Made by a program: the position numbers and the translations under genes
DNA from: Peronospora farinosa
Taxonomy: Eukaryota; Oomycota; Peronosporomycetes; Peronosporales; Peronosporaceae
Assembly: GCA_947646735.1 (NCBI GenBank)
Contig: CANTFK010000978.1
Location: 186,001-250,000, forward strand
DNA: 64,000 nt
Reading direction: 5' to 3'
The notes under the pieces: model-generated
What the model saw: only the letters and a program-made list of their open reading frames with translations
The model's database searches: none
What the model was told of the DNA's origin: nothing
In this document: positions 1-11,428 of the stretch, piece after piece
How positions within the stretch are numbered: position 1 is the first letter of the stretch
How the letters are laid out: each line of letters starts with the position of its first letter

Positions 1-131
1 AATTATTGGGTCTGGCACCCACCAATAACAAAATGACGCGCAGTATCCGCTTATCGGATACTGCCCTATGCCTACTTATGTAATTATATATTATTCCTAT
101 AACTACTCATGTAATAAGTTGCCCCATTACA
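1..131 (-). repeat. 3' LTR of element 1, cut by window start
   Basis: This stretch matches 5718-5860 closely over about 130 bases (the blocks around CGGATACTGCCCTATGCC and ACTCATGTAATAAG are shared). On the minus strand it starts TGTAATGGGG, the same terminus as the other copy. About 190 bases of this LTR lie before the window, so the target-site duplication cannot be tested. Confidence 0.85.
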
Positions 132-147
132 TCACCCCCCTCTTTGA
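132..147 (-). other. Polypurine tract of element 1
   Basis: On the minus strand the bases just before the 3' LTR read AAAGAGGGGGGTGA, a purine run of the kind that primes plus-strand DNA synthesis. Element 2 has an equivalent run (AAGAGGGGGATGA) directly before its 3' LTR. Confidence 0.75.
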
Positions 148-183
148 TGTGTTTAGTAAGCACATAACATAAAATGATTTTTT

Positions 184-1531
184 TCACCCAAATTGTAGCG
201 ACACAACCTTGAACCTGCTCTGTGACACACAACTATGCAGCATGACCCTGGCCGCGAGCGCAAGGATATATCTGACGACAACAATCGTACGATCTGCAGG
301 GAGCAGACACCGCGAGTCACGAACGCACGATAATCCACTTGTTGATAATAATACTCTGTCATCTTCTCGAACTGTCAACATATTTTTTCGACCTCTTCTG
401 TCTGCATTCTCCTTTTGCTTGTCTACTGCCTCTTGTAATGCATCACGCACAAACGCGTGATTCCTTGTCTTAATAGCAAATTTCGGTTACTACAGACAAA
501 CTTACAGGCGATGTATTCTCTTTTGGGGCAAAATTAGCAACGGTAGACGCGATAGATTGCATCGCGTCAGAAGTCGATATGCCGTTGGCCACATTATTAC
601 CAGCATTGGCTGCATCGGCAGCAACCGTATCCTTATCGTAATCAACATCCACAGTCTCGGCGCAATTCCATCAGTAGATACTCCCCCATCAAGCTTTGAT
701 ACATACTGCTCTGAAGCTTAGAGAGCAAGAAGCGCCAGAACGCGAGGATGCCTCGCGTTGTTTTTGACAAAAAAAGGCGTCAACCCGGTTGACGCATGGA
801 CAGCATTGTTGGATGCAAACTCTGCAAGTGGAAGGAACGAACTCCATGACGAAAACGATGTTGCATAACTGCGCAAGACATCTTCGAGCACTCTGTTCAC
901 AGCATATCCGTCTATGGATGGGCCGCCGTAGACATAAGTAACTGCGTGCCTTGTAGCTCGAGTAGAATTTCGGCCCAGAAAGACGAACTGAAACATGGGT
1001 ACGGTACGAGACAATCGATTTTGGCAAGCCGTAATGTCTAAAGATAAGATCAATGAAGATCTTCGCTGTCGTCTCTGCCGTAATGCTGGAGAAGACCGGA
1101 GCAAAATGCAGCTTTTTGCTGAATCGATCCACTAGAACCAATACGCCCGTGCTTTTCTGTTCATCCGGTGAAAGTCCAAAGATAAAATCCATGATGACCG
1201 AACGGCAGGCTTCGGTAGCAATCGGAAGCGGACGCAATAGGTCTTGTGAAGACGGCGCGGGCTTCACACGCTGACAGGTTTCGCAGGAGCGCATCCATTT
1301 CTGGATGTACTTATACATTCGCGGCCAGAAAAGTACGCGAGAAATAGCCGCAAACGTCTTTTCGCGACCCAGGTGTCCAAGCGAGGCTGTCGTGAAACTC
1401 ATGAACCAATCGGGATCGAAGGTCATTAGAAGGGATACGACGCGCGGTGAATCAAAGACCTTCAATGTGTGCGTCAGCAACGGATCGTCAAGCGCGTAAC
1501 GCTTGATGTTATTGCGTGCTGGTTTCGTCAA
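184..1531 (-). pseudogene. Integrase region of element 1 (broken)
   Basis: Minus-strand remains of a Ty3/gypsy integrase. From 1531 downward the frame shows an N-terminal zinc-binding region with GHLGREKTF and the pair CETCQRVKP. The core follows with MDFIFGLS (first catalytic Asp). The second catalytic motif reads IVSYRTH, so the usual Asp has become Tyr. Frame changes follow, and a later frame (184-450) still shows the linker DKQKENADRRGRKN. The C-terminal GPF/Y module and the chromodomain are missing, because the 3' LTR follows almost at once. A Ser/Ala/Asp-rich stretch at 470-652 lies in the same strand. The enzyme would insert the cDNA copy into the chromosome, but this copy cannot be functional. 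Confidence 0.8.
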
Positions 1532-1599
1532 TTTTCGAGTAAATTTTGGCTCGGGTCCCTAAGATAATTGATGATTCCTGCATAGAAGGAATCATTCGC

Positions 1600-3010
1600 G
1601 TAGGATTTAGCGATCTGAGTTCGGATCGACAGCGCGGGGGTCGAAATCATCGCATTGAGCTTCAGCTCACTACAACACGCGCAGATATCTTCGTCGTCAT
1701 CAACATTCTCCGTTTGATGACCCATGTCACGCCGAGGATCGTAATCAGGACGACGAGAAAGCGCGTCAGCGAGAATGTTATTCTTGCCAGGCTTGTAATG
1801 CACCACAAAATTATACTCGGCAAAAATGACAACCACCGTGCCATACGCTGGGACAAGTGAGGACTCTTGACGGCGGCACGCAATGATGCGTGAACTGTGT
1901 AGATAGAAAACATCTTTTCGCCGAGCTAATATACTCTCAACTTGATTATATTGTAACGCATAGCCAAAAGTTCCTTAACGTGCAACGGATAATTTTTCTT
2001 GGCAGGTTTTATCTGTTGTAATTGAAAACTCACGACGCGCTCTCGACCCTCGACATCAAATTGCATGAGGGCACATCCTATAGCGAAATCGCTCGCGTCA
2101 CACACGACGTGGAATGGCTTAGAGTCATCAGGTAGCATCAGCACCGGTGCCTCGGACAAGCTCTTCTTTACGGAGTTCAAGGCAGATTGATGTTCTGCCG
2201 TCCATAACCATACTGCGTCTTTCTTGAGCAAAGTCGATAATGGCTGAATTAGCTCAGCATAGTTCTTCGTATACTTATGAAAGTGATTCGCCATATCGAT
2301 CCATTAACGTACTTCAGTTTGGTTCCTGGGCGTTGGCCAAAAACAGATCGATGAGATCTTCTCAGGATCAGCGCGGACACCTTCCTTGCTGACGTAGCAG
2401 CCGAGTACTGGAATCTCTGGAGCGCAAAAGACACATTCTTTACAATCGCATACTATTTATTCTCGCGTATTACTTGATACACCTGCTTCAAGTGTTGAAG
2501 GTGAACATCCGTAGATCTATGCTTTTGCTCAGCGCGGCTGTGAACAAAAATGTCGTCAAAGTAGCTCGGTGCAAAGTCGCGAAGTGAACGAAGTACTTGT
2601 GTCACCATCCGATCAAAAGTTGCTAAAGCGTTCTTAATACCTTGTGGCATTACTAACCACTCCCAAAGCATCCCGCTTGGGGTGCCGATCGCAGTGAACG
2701 GAATGTTATTGTTCCTTATGAGGATCAGATAGAAACCGTCTGGCGCTGTAGATCTCGCTCCCGGACATGGTATTCAATACCATTTCTTTTCAAGGGATAG
2801 GCGTTTGAGCCGGGATCGTGTCGTCATTCAGCTTGTTGAAGGCGTGCACAATGCGCCAACCGCCGGTGGGTTTCTTCACACAGAAAGTCGGGCTCGAATG
2901 TGGAGAGATACTCTCGCGGACATGGCCAGCCTTGTGGCGACCCTCGCAGATTTCATCTATAACGATGAATTAATCACGTGACAACGGCCGCTGCCGCGTC
3001 ACGCAATATT
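1600..3010 (-). pseudogene. Reverse transcriptase and RNase H of element 1 (broken)
   Basis: Minus-strand RT and RNase H fragments in several frames. Around 2800-2990 the start of the RT domain is readable ([20 protein letters not shown]). At 2453-2671 [11 protein letters not shown] is followed by the catalytic YFDD box. At 1926-2294 come the thumb/connection motif (HKYTKNYAE) and the RNase H start (VVCDASDFAIGCALMQ). At 1528-1836 the RNase H end is seen (YKPGKNNILADALSRRPDY). Numerous frameshifts separate these pieces, and part of the palm upstream of MLWEWLV is garbled. It is the same chromovirus-type polymerase as in elements 2 and 3. Confidence 0.85.
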
Positions 3011-3652
3011 TCGATCCTGGCACAAGATCTATCTCGTGTCGCACTCCTCGATCCGCCGGAAGCTCAGCAGAAATTGTTTTTGGAATAATACCGGCGTACT
3101 CACGGGCGATATCGTAGAAAAGTTGCTCGAAGCACGAAGAGCATCTCAAGACTGTGCCGCGAAGCGTTCTTCGCGCGCTGATTTAGGCTCGGCACTCTTC
3201 GAGCGAGCCTCCAGAACTTCTTCACTGGCTGCTTCGGTGGCTGAAACGATGCACACTTGCTCGATGTCACCGACCTTGAGGTCGTGAAGGAAATCTTTCC
3301 ATGAAAGGTCTGGCAGAGATGTGATATCTGTAGCAGTGCACGGTGGACTCGCTACCTCAATGTAGCGGCCACGATGTGGGGTCCCTCCACATATTCAAGT
3401 GCGCATACGGATTCCGTCACTACGGAATTATCTGCATCAGCATGTTGACGTGAATTTCGTCGTCTCGGTGATCGGCGTGCTCCTTTCTTGCGTTTTCTCT
3501 TGCTTCTCGAGCCCCTGCTCGAGACTGGCACGTCGCTATCACAAGAGGATGATGTACCCCCTTCTAGACGTGGAGCTTTGTCTCCACCACGTCGGTCTCA
3601 TGCGGATCCATAGTCCGCCCATTCTCGTCAATTAAAGGCGGGAGCTCGTCTT

Positions 3653-3870
3653 CTACCGCCTCACTTGTTTGCGGGATCCCTGCTCGACCGCCTCGATATT
3701 AATCGGGAGCATCTGCTCGTCCGATGTACTTGTACGCGAAAGCTCCTGCTCGACCGCCTCGAAATTGATCGGAAGACGCTGCTCGTCCGATGTGATTGTA
3801 TGCGGGAGCCCTGTTCGACCTCCTCGTTGTGAAGCGGGAAACGCTGTTTGACCGCCTCGTTGTGTGGCTC
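3653..3870 (-). repeat. Tandem repeat in protease-RT linker of element 1
   Basis: Two full units and partial units with a period of about 66 bases (22 codons) on the minus strand. The repeated peptide has the pattern DEQ.LPIN.EAVEQ. It lies between the protease and RT segments. Element 3 has an unrelated tandem repeat in the same place. Confidence 0.6.
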
Positions 3871-3989
3871 CATCAGTGTAACGGAACATACTGCGCACAG
3901 AGGGCCATCGCTCTCTCTGTGTTGCTGCTAGTCGCGGCGAGTTCGTTCATGACCCCGACGTGAGGCCAATCGGATGACGCTACTAATAA

Positions 3990-4340
3990 TTGAGTAAGCA
4001 CTTACCTGAAGATATAGCCGCTTCGTCGTTTGACGGACCGAGATAGCCAATCTATCTTCGGCTGATACCGTGACAGCCACGGTATCCCAGGCATGCAATC
4101 AAAGGCATAGTTCATCTCGTACACCAAAAATTAGTTATTACTCTGGAAATCGTCGAAAGTGTACGGTAAAACCACTGTTTTACGCGGGACACATTTTAGT
4201 TGCCCATCGGCAAGTTTGACAACGATGTCACCTGGACCTTCTCGAACCGTGACAGTCGACGGGAGAAGGGACAAACAGGATGCACGAAAGAAGTTGTTGG
4301 AAGCGCCAGAATCCGACAACGCTCAAACTGGTCGCTTCAC
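3990..4340 (-). pseudogene. Retropepsin-like protease of element 1 (broken)
   Basis: Minus strand. A catalytic DSGASNNF motif is visible at about 4285-4310, followed by LADGQLKCVPRKTVVLPYTF. After a stop near 4130, a second piece at 4010-4110 reads MPGIPWLSRYQPKIDW, matching the conserved end of gypsy aspartic proteases in this window (LGMPWLAKHQPWIDW in element 2). The enzyme cuts the Gag-Pol polyprotein. The frame is broken between the two halves. Confidence 0.75.
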
Positions 4341-5514
4341 TCCAGCGACGATGAGACTGATAATAATCAGTCTCGAATCATCGCGCATGGTGGTGGCATT
4401 AAAGTGAGTATGAAATACTTTGCGGCTAGGAGCCTGAGCTGCCACGTGAGTACTCGGGGCTCCATTTTTGCCAGTAGGGCGCCCCACGCCTACTGGAACC
4501 GCTCGTTTTTTGGCGGGACCACCGACGACACAGCGTCTCCTCGTGAGACAGCTGTGTTCATAGTCACCGGCGCAGGTGCTCGAAAGACAGCCGCACGATG
4601 GTCTGTCTTGCCACAGCGAAAACACTTCATCGTGTTAGAATTGCGAATGTCGCGGCTTAATGATTTGCCGCGACCACGAGAGGACTCAATTGCATCAATT
4701 TCCATTGGCTTTAGGCCAGACGTCCGGGGGTGTTGTGACGCTGCGTGCAGGTACGACGACGCGACAGTGTAATCCTCACGAAGCACGAGGGCAAATGCCT
4801 CCTCGAGGGAATTTGGTTCATCACGTGTGAAGCAGTAACGCGTCATGCCCTCCTACATACCAAAAATAAAGACATGGACTTGTGAAGCCATGTCAACTGG
4901 CTGCGTGGTAATGCAAAAAGCAAGATGACGTGTCTTGTGCACGTAGTCACGCATCGACAGCTTGCCCTGTCGGAGTGATAATAAATCTGCACGCAAGCGA
5001 GATTCATCTTGAGGAGGCTCGAAAGCCAGTAGTAAGTCACGCTGGATATCGTCCAGCGTGGGGAACGCCGACTCATCTACGACGAGCTTTACAAAAGCCC
5101 ATTCCTTGGTTTTGCCAACAAGGCGATACAGCAGAAAATTGACCTTGGCTGTCGGAGCGTCAATTAATCTTGACGCTATTGCAATATCCACCTCGAGAAC
5201 CAGCATTTAAGGGGGAGACGATCTGGACCATCACCGGAGTACGTTGACGACTTGATCTTGATAGCATCAGCGAGGGAGTCAATACTCGCCGATTCGCATC
5301 GGCAAGCTCGCACCATAAAGTCTTGGATGACAACACGTTGATCATCGGAAGTCGCTGTGCTCAGCAGCAACGTCTCAATAGTTTCACTCGACACCGCCGC
5401 GAGGCGATGAAATGCCTGCCACTCCACCGAGTTGAGATGTGGAAAATCAGAATGCTCCAGCGAGACCGCTGAAGCCAACGAAGCCTCGCCCATGATCATA
5501 TCAAATCTGGTCAT
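4341..5514 (-). pseudogene. Gag polyprotein of element 1 (broken)
   Basis: Minus-strand Gag remains in three overlapping frames: 5176-5514, 4853-5206 and 4490-4846. The middle part contains [20 protein letters not shown] and [18 protein letters not shown], typical of the retrotransposon Gag core, which packages the RNA. The end has a zinc knuckle CFRCGKTDHRAAVF in which the last Cys is replaced by Phe, so the CCHC box is incomplete. At least two frameshifts and a stop near 4850 break it. The first Met (5514) lies just inside the 5' LTR and primer-binding site. Confidence 0.75.
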
Positions 5515-5520
5515 TGGAAG

Positions 5521-5540
5521 GCTTACGAAGTGCTACCAGG
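5521..5540 (-). other. Primer-binding site of element 1
   Basis: On the minus strand the bases after the 5' LTR read CCTGGTAGCACTTCG. TGGTAGCACT is shared exactly by elements 2 and 3 at the same offset. The first eight bases would pair with a tRNA ending TGCTACCA, as eukaryotic initiator tRNA-Met does. Confidence 0.65.
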
Positions 5541-5860
5541 TGTAGCGGGCTAAGGATCCGTTACTGTCTTACACTAAAAGGGCGTTGAGGAAGCGCTCTT
5601 AATTAACTCGTTAATATAATTTTGTTTTATTTTTTTGTTTTGTTTAATTCGCAGTAAGTGCGAATATGTTCCCTAGCTCATGGGAACCACTCAATATGGA
5701 AGTCAATTTATTATTGGCTAATTATTGGGTCTGGCACCCCCAATAATATACCAATAGCAAAATGACGCGCAGTGTCCGCTAATCGGATACTGCCCTATGC
5801 CTACTTATGTAATTATATATTAATCCTGTAACTACTCATGTAATAAGATGCCCCATTACA
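5541..5860 (-). repeat. 5' LTR of element 1
   Basis: A 320-bp LTR bounded by TG...CA (on the plus strand it starts TGTAGCGGGC and ends CCCCATTACA). It pairs with the partial LTR at 1-131, is followed on the minus strand by the primer-binding site, and matches the layout of a minus-strand Ty3/gypsy element. The bases outside it (CTATC) are the candidate target duplication. Confidence 0.85.
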
Positions 5861-6039
5861 CTATCGTCTCCGAAGGATTGCTGGAGAGTCTTCTGGAGAT
5901 GAGAATGAACTCATTAAACAACCATAAGTTCTATGTGCCACTTGAAGTGCTGCCATAATTTGTTAACTGTGGCATGTCAGATTCTCTCAACTGTTTTATG
6001 ACATAAACTTCCTGTCATACATACTGTACAAGCAAACAT

Positions 6040-6714
6040 TTTGGCGCTCATAATTCAGCGCGAGGCGCTTGAAACGTGGGTTTGAGTTGCGCCTTAAAGA
6101 TTTCATACGATGGAAAATGTATAGGACATGCAGCTTGAGCCCTAAGGCTCAAGGTTTGGCACGTCCTGCCAAGTTCTACATGACAAACTTGACCTTCATC
6201 GCATCGTCATCGATGCGACGAGCCTCAATGACATCGTCGAGTACGAAGGGGATCTCAGCAAGGAGTCACTTTCGTTTGCCTTGTACTTGGAGACATCAAT
6301 TTTTAAGGACTCTGGTCGACGTAAATGCGTCGACCCGGCAGCAGCACTAGCTTGCTGTTGTCTCAGCAGTTCAGACTGTTGAGCACCCTGCTGCATCAAC
6401 AAGTCAGCTTGTTTAGCGCCTTGCTCTCTCAACAGGTAAACCTTTTTTAAACCTTGCTCCTGTAGCAATGTAATAATCTTTACGACTTTGTCAAGTTCAT
6501 GTTGCATGAACTTGGCGATGGTTGCATAATGTTTATCTCCACTACAAGAGAGAATCATGACACCAATGGCAGAGTGCCTATGGTTTCGGCCATACACTGA
6601 ACCGCAATCCATTTGAAGATTACTCAAATGGCGAAAATCATCACGCGTTGCGTGATAACGTTCTTCATCCGCTGATTTCATATCAGATGGTACGGTGGTC
6701 GTTAAACGGACCAC
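6040..6714 (-). pseudogene. Gag fragment of another gypsy family
   Basis: On the minus strand an open frame at 6196-6714 has a glutamine-rich coiled region of imperfect heptad-like repeats (LLREQGAKQADLLMQQGAQQ) followed by RPESLKIDVSKYKANESDSL. After a frameshift, at 6040-6200, the frame continues NLAGRAK and ALGLKLH. This is the arrangement of a retrotransposon Gag with an N-terminal coiled coil and the start of the Gag core. Its Gag does not resemble that of elements 1-3. No LTR, protease or pol was found next to it. Confidence 0.6.
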
Positions 6715-7189
6715 AAAGTACCCTCCGACTATACTCTTAGTGTATAAATCTACGTTTACTGACTACAAGGAAAGCAGGTATCTCAAATCTTCATGTACAC
6801 GGACGGATGCAGAGAAAGCTATTCGAATAAGTGATACACTTGAATGTAAGAGGAAAAAAATTGTATTTTATATAGTTAGCTATCTATCAAGTGAATCTGT
6901 TTTAAACCTTGTCTTAGATATAATATAGTACAAATATGTATGTTACCTTCGTGCATTTCATTCATTGCGCGCGTTCATCGGCGTCCTGGTTAATATAGTT
7001 GCTTATATCGACCAGTTAGAGAGCATCTCCAACTACAAGGAGATGCAGGGACACTATTAGAACAAAATATAGTAATATATTATTACTTGTAATATTATCT
7101 TTATTAAAACTTTAAATAACAAAGGGGAGATCATTACCAGGGTATTTGTTAAATGGTACTAAAAAAAGTCGGCCGCGGTCCTTTCATTT
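6715..7189. other. AT-rich stretch, no gene seen
   Basis: Mostly AT-rich sequence with short A and T runs. I see no convincing frame, RNA gene or repeat in it. It separates the gag fragment from the degenerate minisatellite. Confidence 0.5.
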
Positions 7190-7350
7190 ATAGACCTGTA
7201 TACTTCATTGGTAGACGTGCTCTCTCGTCTGATGACGTTGGTCCCTCGTCGGTAGATCTGGGTTTCTAAGGTAGACATAGATCCCTTATCGGTAGACCCG
7301 GTCCCTTGTCGGTAGACCCGATTCCTTATCGGTATACCTGGGTAGGCCTC
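7190..7350. repeat. Degenerate minisatellite, ~20-bp unit
   Basis: A run of imperfect copies built around CGGTAGACCCGGTCCCTTG, with variants such as TCGGTAGATCTGGG and TCGGTATACCTGGG. The units around 7270-7345 are the best preserved. No coding capacity is apparent. Confidence 0.6.
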
Positions 7351-7999
7351 CTATTCTAATATATGATTTATTAATCTGATTAATCTTACACCATTCCAGA
7401 AAATTTACCTACACACCCAAAACCAGCTATGGAAACCAGTCACAGATAAATTACTCACTAGATCGTGCCAGTAACCTGGGCAGTGGAGAAACGCAAGAAG
7501 GCGTTGAGGATGGCATTGGTTTTAGCTCCAAAAGCAAGCAGATAACCAGTCCATTTTGTAATTATGTAGAGCTCGTGAAGAAGGAGCATATTAGAGTCCT
7601 GAAGAAGACATACAAATGGCTTGTTTAAAAAGGTTGTGTAAGAGAGTTCATGATCAGGGGAGAGCAATATCAACATTCATCTCCTACAAGAGCATTAAAT
7701 TAGTAGTGAGGGAATTATCCGACCTGCTGACACCATGTCCCTGAATTTGTTTGTTTTTAAAAGGCCTCGATAGGACCAATTGGTAAGTTAACGTTTTCAG
7801 TACTAGAGATGGACTCGTCACGCCACGCTGTATCGTTATACAAAACTCATATATCTGCCTGAATAGGATATGACACGGGCTAATATCAAACCTGCCATGC
7901 TGCAAGTAATTGCTGACTTAAATTCGGCTTCAAAGACAGCTAAACAAAATCTTTTATTAGTCTGCTTTTTTTGGCCCGCAATGGCAAAATTCAAAATAT
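7351..7999. other. Unassigned flank of the hAT relic
   Basis: No supported gene. Around 7408-7445 the sequence CACACCCAAAACCAGCTATG resembles the start of the possible solo LTR at 10383 (CACCCACCCAAAACCCGCTA), so a fragment of that repeat may lie here. The hAT transposon's 5' end may also be in this stretch, but no terminal inverted repeat was recognised. Confidence 0.3.
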
Positions 8000-9860
8000 T
8001 TTAATAAAGGCAGACGCTATGCGAGAATGGGCATTGTAGCTGCATCGAGTCAATTTAAAGCACTGGCTTGAAAAGGTTTTCATGAATGTGAAGGACGTCC
8101 ATCAAATCCACTTCACGACTGATTGCTGAAGCACTAAAGCAAGAAGGAACGCCTATATAATCTTAACAGGCCACTGGAATAGTCCAAAATTTGATTTGGT
8201 AAGGATTACCTTCGCATTATAAAATTTTAAGGTATGGAAGATGTAAAGCTGAATGTCTAATATATTGACATACTAAAATTGGGTTGTTGACATATAGGTG
8301 GCCACAGTGGAAAACAGCTCGAAAAAGTGTTGCTTCCAGATGGTTTATAGGGTGGGATTCTTGCACGTCCACGGGCACATTACCGTGGACAATGGAAGCA
8401 ACAATTTGAATTAGATTAAGGCATTCACCAAATGAACACAAGACCTTTTCGATGCGTACACAATGGTGCACAGGTGTCTCGCCCACATCATCAATCTAGT
8501 GGCTCGAGATGACATTTCTGCCTTTGGCGGGCCAAATGGTGAATAAAAAAAGAATTTGAGATTAAAAGCAGGAACAGCGGAGTAAAACACAATTATCCTA
8601 TGATCGTTTCTGTCTTAAAATTGATGGTCAAAACTGATAAAATTATTTCGATTCCTGATAAATTGTCTGCAGTATTCTTGCGATGGTTATTGATCCTGAT
8701 GGAGCCAGAATCAATGTTCAGTCGATTTAAAAAAGAATCAAGTATTAGACAACAAAAATGAATTCCAGTCCCCCGAGGAGAGCCCTTTGTCGATCTATTG
8801 CCAGGAAACGTCGGCTGCGAACACATTTATTTACGATGCGGCGACAAGATGGAACTCCACTTTTGCATGTACCATAATCCTCTAACTTTGGATCATTGCG
8901 AAAGTGGAGTTCCTTTAAAGTAAATACATATTTTCTAGAAATCTCATGTTATATTCAGCTCTTTAACTTTTTTGTTTCAGGCCAAGCTAAAAACACTTGA
9001 CAGAAACGTCAGGTTTTGAAAAGTTCCTTTAAACGAAGAAGAATGGACAAAAAAACAAATGTGAAATTTTTTCGAGCCGTAACGCTGAAACGTACCTTCC
9101 GTCTAGCGAGACTTATCTCGCCCTCAAAATTGTGCTTCCGATATACTCCCTCTTGGACTGGAAATTGCAGCAGGTGAGTAATTTTATGTCATGATGACAG
9201 AAAGTTTCAGTCAACAAGAAACCTATCTCTATTTTTTCAGCTAAGCACAAATATGATGCCACTCAGCTGTATCCAGTTGCCACAAAGATGCTGGAGAAGC
9301 TTCGAAAATACCATCCATTGGCAGATAGATGGAAATCAAATAATTTGCTACCATCCTAGATCTAAGAGAGTTCTCGAAATGGGATCAAGTGTCCACCAAC
9401 TGTCCAGTTGAAAAATAAAGCTGAAGGACACAACATCGCCGCCATTAAGAGACTGTTTTTACTGGAGGTTCAAGGTTTAAAAAATCAAGAAGAGGGACTA
9501 GCTCCGGGTGAACAATCAACTGAATATCAGATGGCATCTATCAAGGAGGGATTCTATGGATGAGGAAGCCAAATGACGGAGTAATTATCATCTTCAGGAT
9601 ACGTGGAGGAGGTGAATAGGTACTAAGCGCAAAGGATTATTTCATCGACCACCGACCCTCTGGCATGGTGTTAGATGAACCATCAATAATTCCCCACCGT
9701 ATCCAGGATGGCCAGGAGCATCTTGGACATTCCTGCAACCAGGGCCCCTAAAGAAAACTTTTTTTACCGGAAGAAGAGTCGCTCGTTTCTCGCTAGGAAA
9801 ACTGTGCCAGAAAGAAATCTACAGGAAAAGGGCTTCCTTCAGGTGAAGTAATCATTATAT
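8000..9860 (+). pseudogene. hAT-family transposase relic
   Basis: Plus-strand fragments, in the right order for an hAT transposase (RNase H-like fold with a C-terminal dimerisation region). At about 8160 ILTGHWNSPKFDLV. At 8373-8405 HITVDNGSNN, around a catalytic Asp. At 8477-8510 LAHIINLVARD. At 9085-9170 ETYLALKIVLPIYSLLDWKL. At 9241-9330 KYDATQLYPVATKMLEKLRK. At 9640-9760 TDPLAW, FPTVSRMARSILDIPAT, the hAT C-terminal signature. The pieces lie in different frames with stops between them. A GT-AG intron (9174-9240, TTTTTTCAG acceptor) appears to separate two of the conserved blocks, and a second is possible at 8920-8980. No BED zinc finger or terminal repeats were found. Confidence 0.75.
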
Positions 9861-10382
9861 TGAATTTTGACTAGAACTGAATACATTATATGTTTTTGTT
9901 GGAAGTATAAAGATTTGGTAAGAAGAAGGCTGTCATTGTGTGAGTGATGTCAGGAGCAAGTTCGTCTATTTCAATATGTTGATCATTACTCAGTTGACGA
10001 ACTTACTATTTGATTGATTAATCATGAATCTGAATCATAAATCAACCCTGGAAAAACGACTCTGATACATTAATCAGGCGTGATTCATGTAAAAAGATTT
10101 AAATAGGGGGCCTAGACCAGGGTCCCTCGAGGATCATCCACTCCTGACCTGTCAAAACAAGGTATCAGGGCTTTAAGCAAGAATAGGGGGAAAATAGAAC
10201 GATATTAAATACTACTTAATTTTCGATCTACGTGACATGACTTCGTCGTAGTTTAGGAGCTTGATCTAATCTACCCACCTGTTCTTGTAAGGGATAAGTT
10301 TTGGCACCCCGTCGAAGACAGTCGTGTGGCTAAGCTTAAGTGCGAATAGAGATTTAGGAAGTATTTGGCCTGTGATTTTGTT
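9861..10382. other. Unassigned spacer
   Basis: No supported gene. AT-rich, with the short repeated palindrome-like motif TGATTGATTAATCATGAATC around 10010-10090, which may belong to the edge of the hAT element. Confidence 0.3.
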
Positions 10383-10795
10383 TGTGTAGCACCCACCCAA
10401 AACCCGCTATCCGAAACGGTGTCCCTCAACCCACGGTACGGGAGCAAAGCAAAGGCCAGGAGGTAAATACCCTGAGACTACCAAGGAAAAGGCTAGGAAC
10501 AAGCACCCTGAAAATTTTGGCTTTAAGCCAACTCTCGACAAGGTCGACAGAGTGCCCACCTACCGGCCCACCGAGTGAAAAAACCCACTCAAGGCCGCCC
10601 AGTTCTACCTCTCTCAAGGCAGACATCTACAACGTCACCCAAGTCTTTCGAAGAGTGTAACCCTTCAGCCGAAGAGTACACAAGGTGAGAAAAGGTCCAT
10701 ACGCGGCATCGGCGTACTCACCCTCCCTGACACTCGCAGTCCGGCACGTTGAGGGATTTTAAGTCCCATCATAAAATATCAAAATAGACTACACA
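10383..10795. repeat. Possible solo LTR
   Basis: A 413-bp stretch starting TGTGTAG and ending CTACACA, i.e. TG...CA with seven-base inverted termini, as LTRs have. It has no coding signal. The five bases on each side (TTGTT and ACAGT) do not match, and its right end overlaps the uncertain left end of element 2's 5' LTR, so the call is weak. Confidence 0.3.
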
Positions 10796-11368
10796 ACAGT
10801 TACACGAGTCCTGGAAGTATATGATACTAAACGGGAAGGTCTTAAAGGGTAAGCGCTACCTTAGACATCCCACTTGGGTAAGACACATCAATGCATGTGA
10901 TATTTATGGATGGATGCACATACGACGGGAATGACGCCCATTTGGGACTGGGCTTCATGGTGACGCTTCAGATAGACGTCACCTGCGAACTTAGATATTC
11001 GCACGCAAAGATACTCTTCTAGAAGAGACGCGTATTCAATCTTCGCATAATTAACCAATCAGTAGCTAGATTTATATTTAGTTGATTTCTAGTAAATATA
11101 AGCCAGTCGTGAATCTACTAAACATCGCACACCGGCACGAGAAGCTGTATAAGCTTCTGCGTGTCGTAAGTGTAGCTCTTGTCTCAGCTGTTAGTTGCGC
11201 GGACCGCCCCAAAGCGACCGGAAATGGTTGGTACAGCGCTTCTTAACGCCGACCAACACCACCACCACCGCACGCGGAGGTAAGACGGTCTAACCGCTTC
11301 CTCGCGCTGCTTGAAGGTGTGCCCGCATAGTACGTGGCAGCTTAATTATAACGTAACGATCGTCTACA
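10785..11368 (+). repeat. 5' LTR of element 2
   Basis: About 584 bp. It ends CGATCGTCTACA at 11368, followed by the primer-binding site. From about 10960 to its end it differs from the 3' LTR (17789-18384) by two substitutions and a three-base indel, but its first ~175 bp are only loosely similar. The exact left end is uncertain because that part has diverged. Confidence 0.8.
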
Positions 11369-11388
11369 CTTGGTAGCACTAGTAGTCC
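11369..11388 (+). other. Primer-binding site of element 2
   Basis: CTTGGTAGCACTAGTAGTCC directly follows the 5' LTR. TGGTAGCACT is identical in elements 1 and 3. Confidence 0.65.
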
Positions 11389-11428
11389 TTCCCACGACCC
11401 GTCTCTCTGAGCGTGCGTGTATATACGG

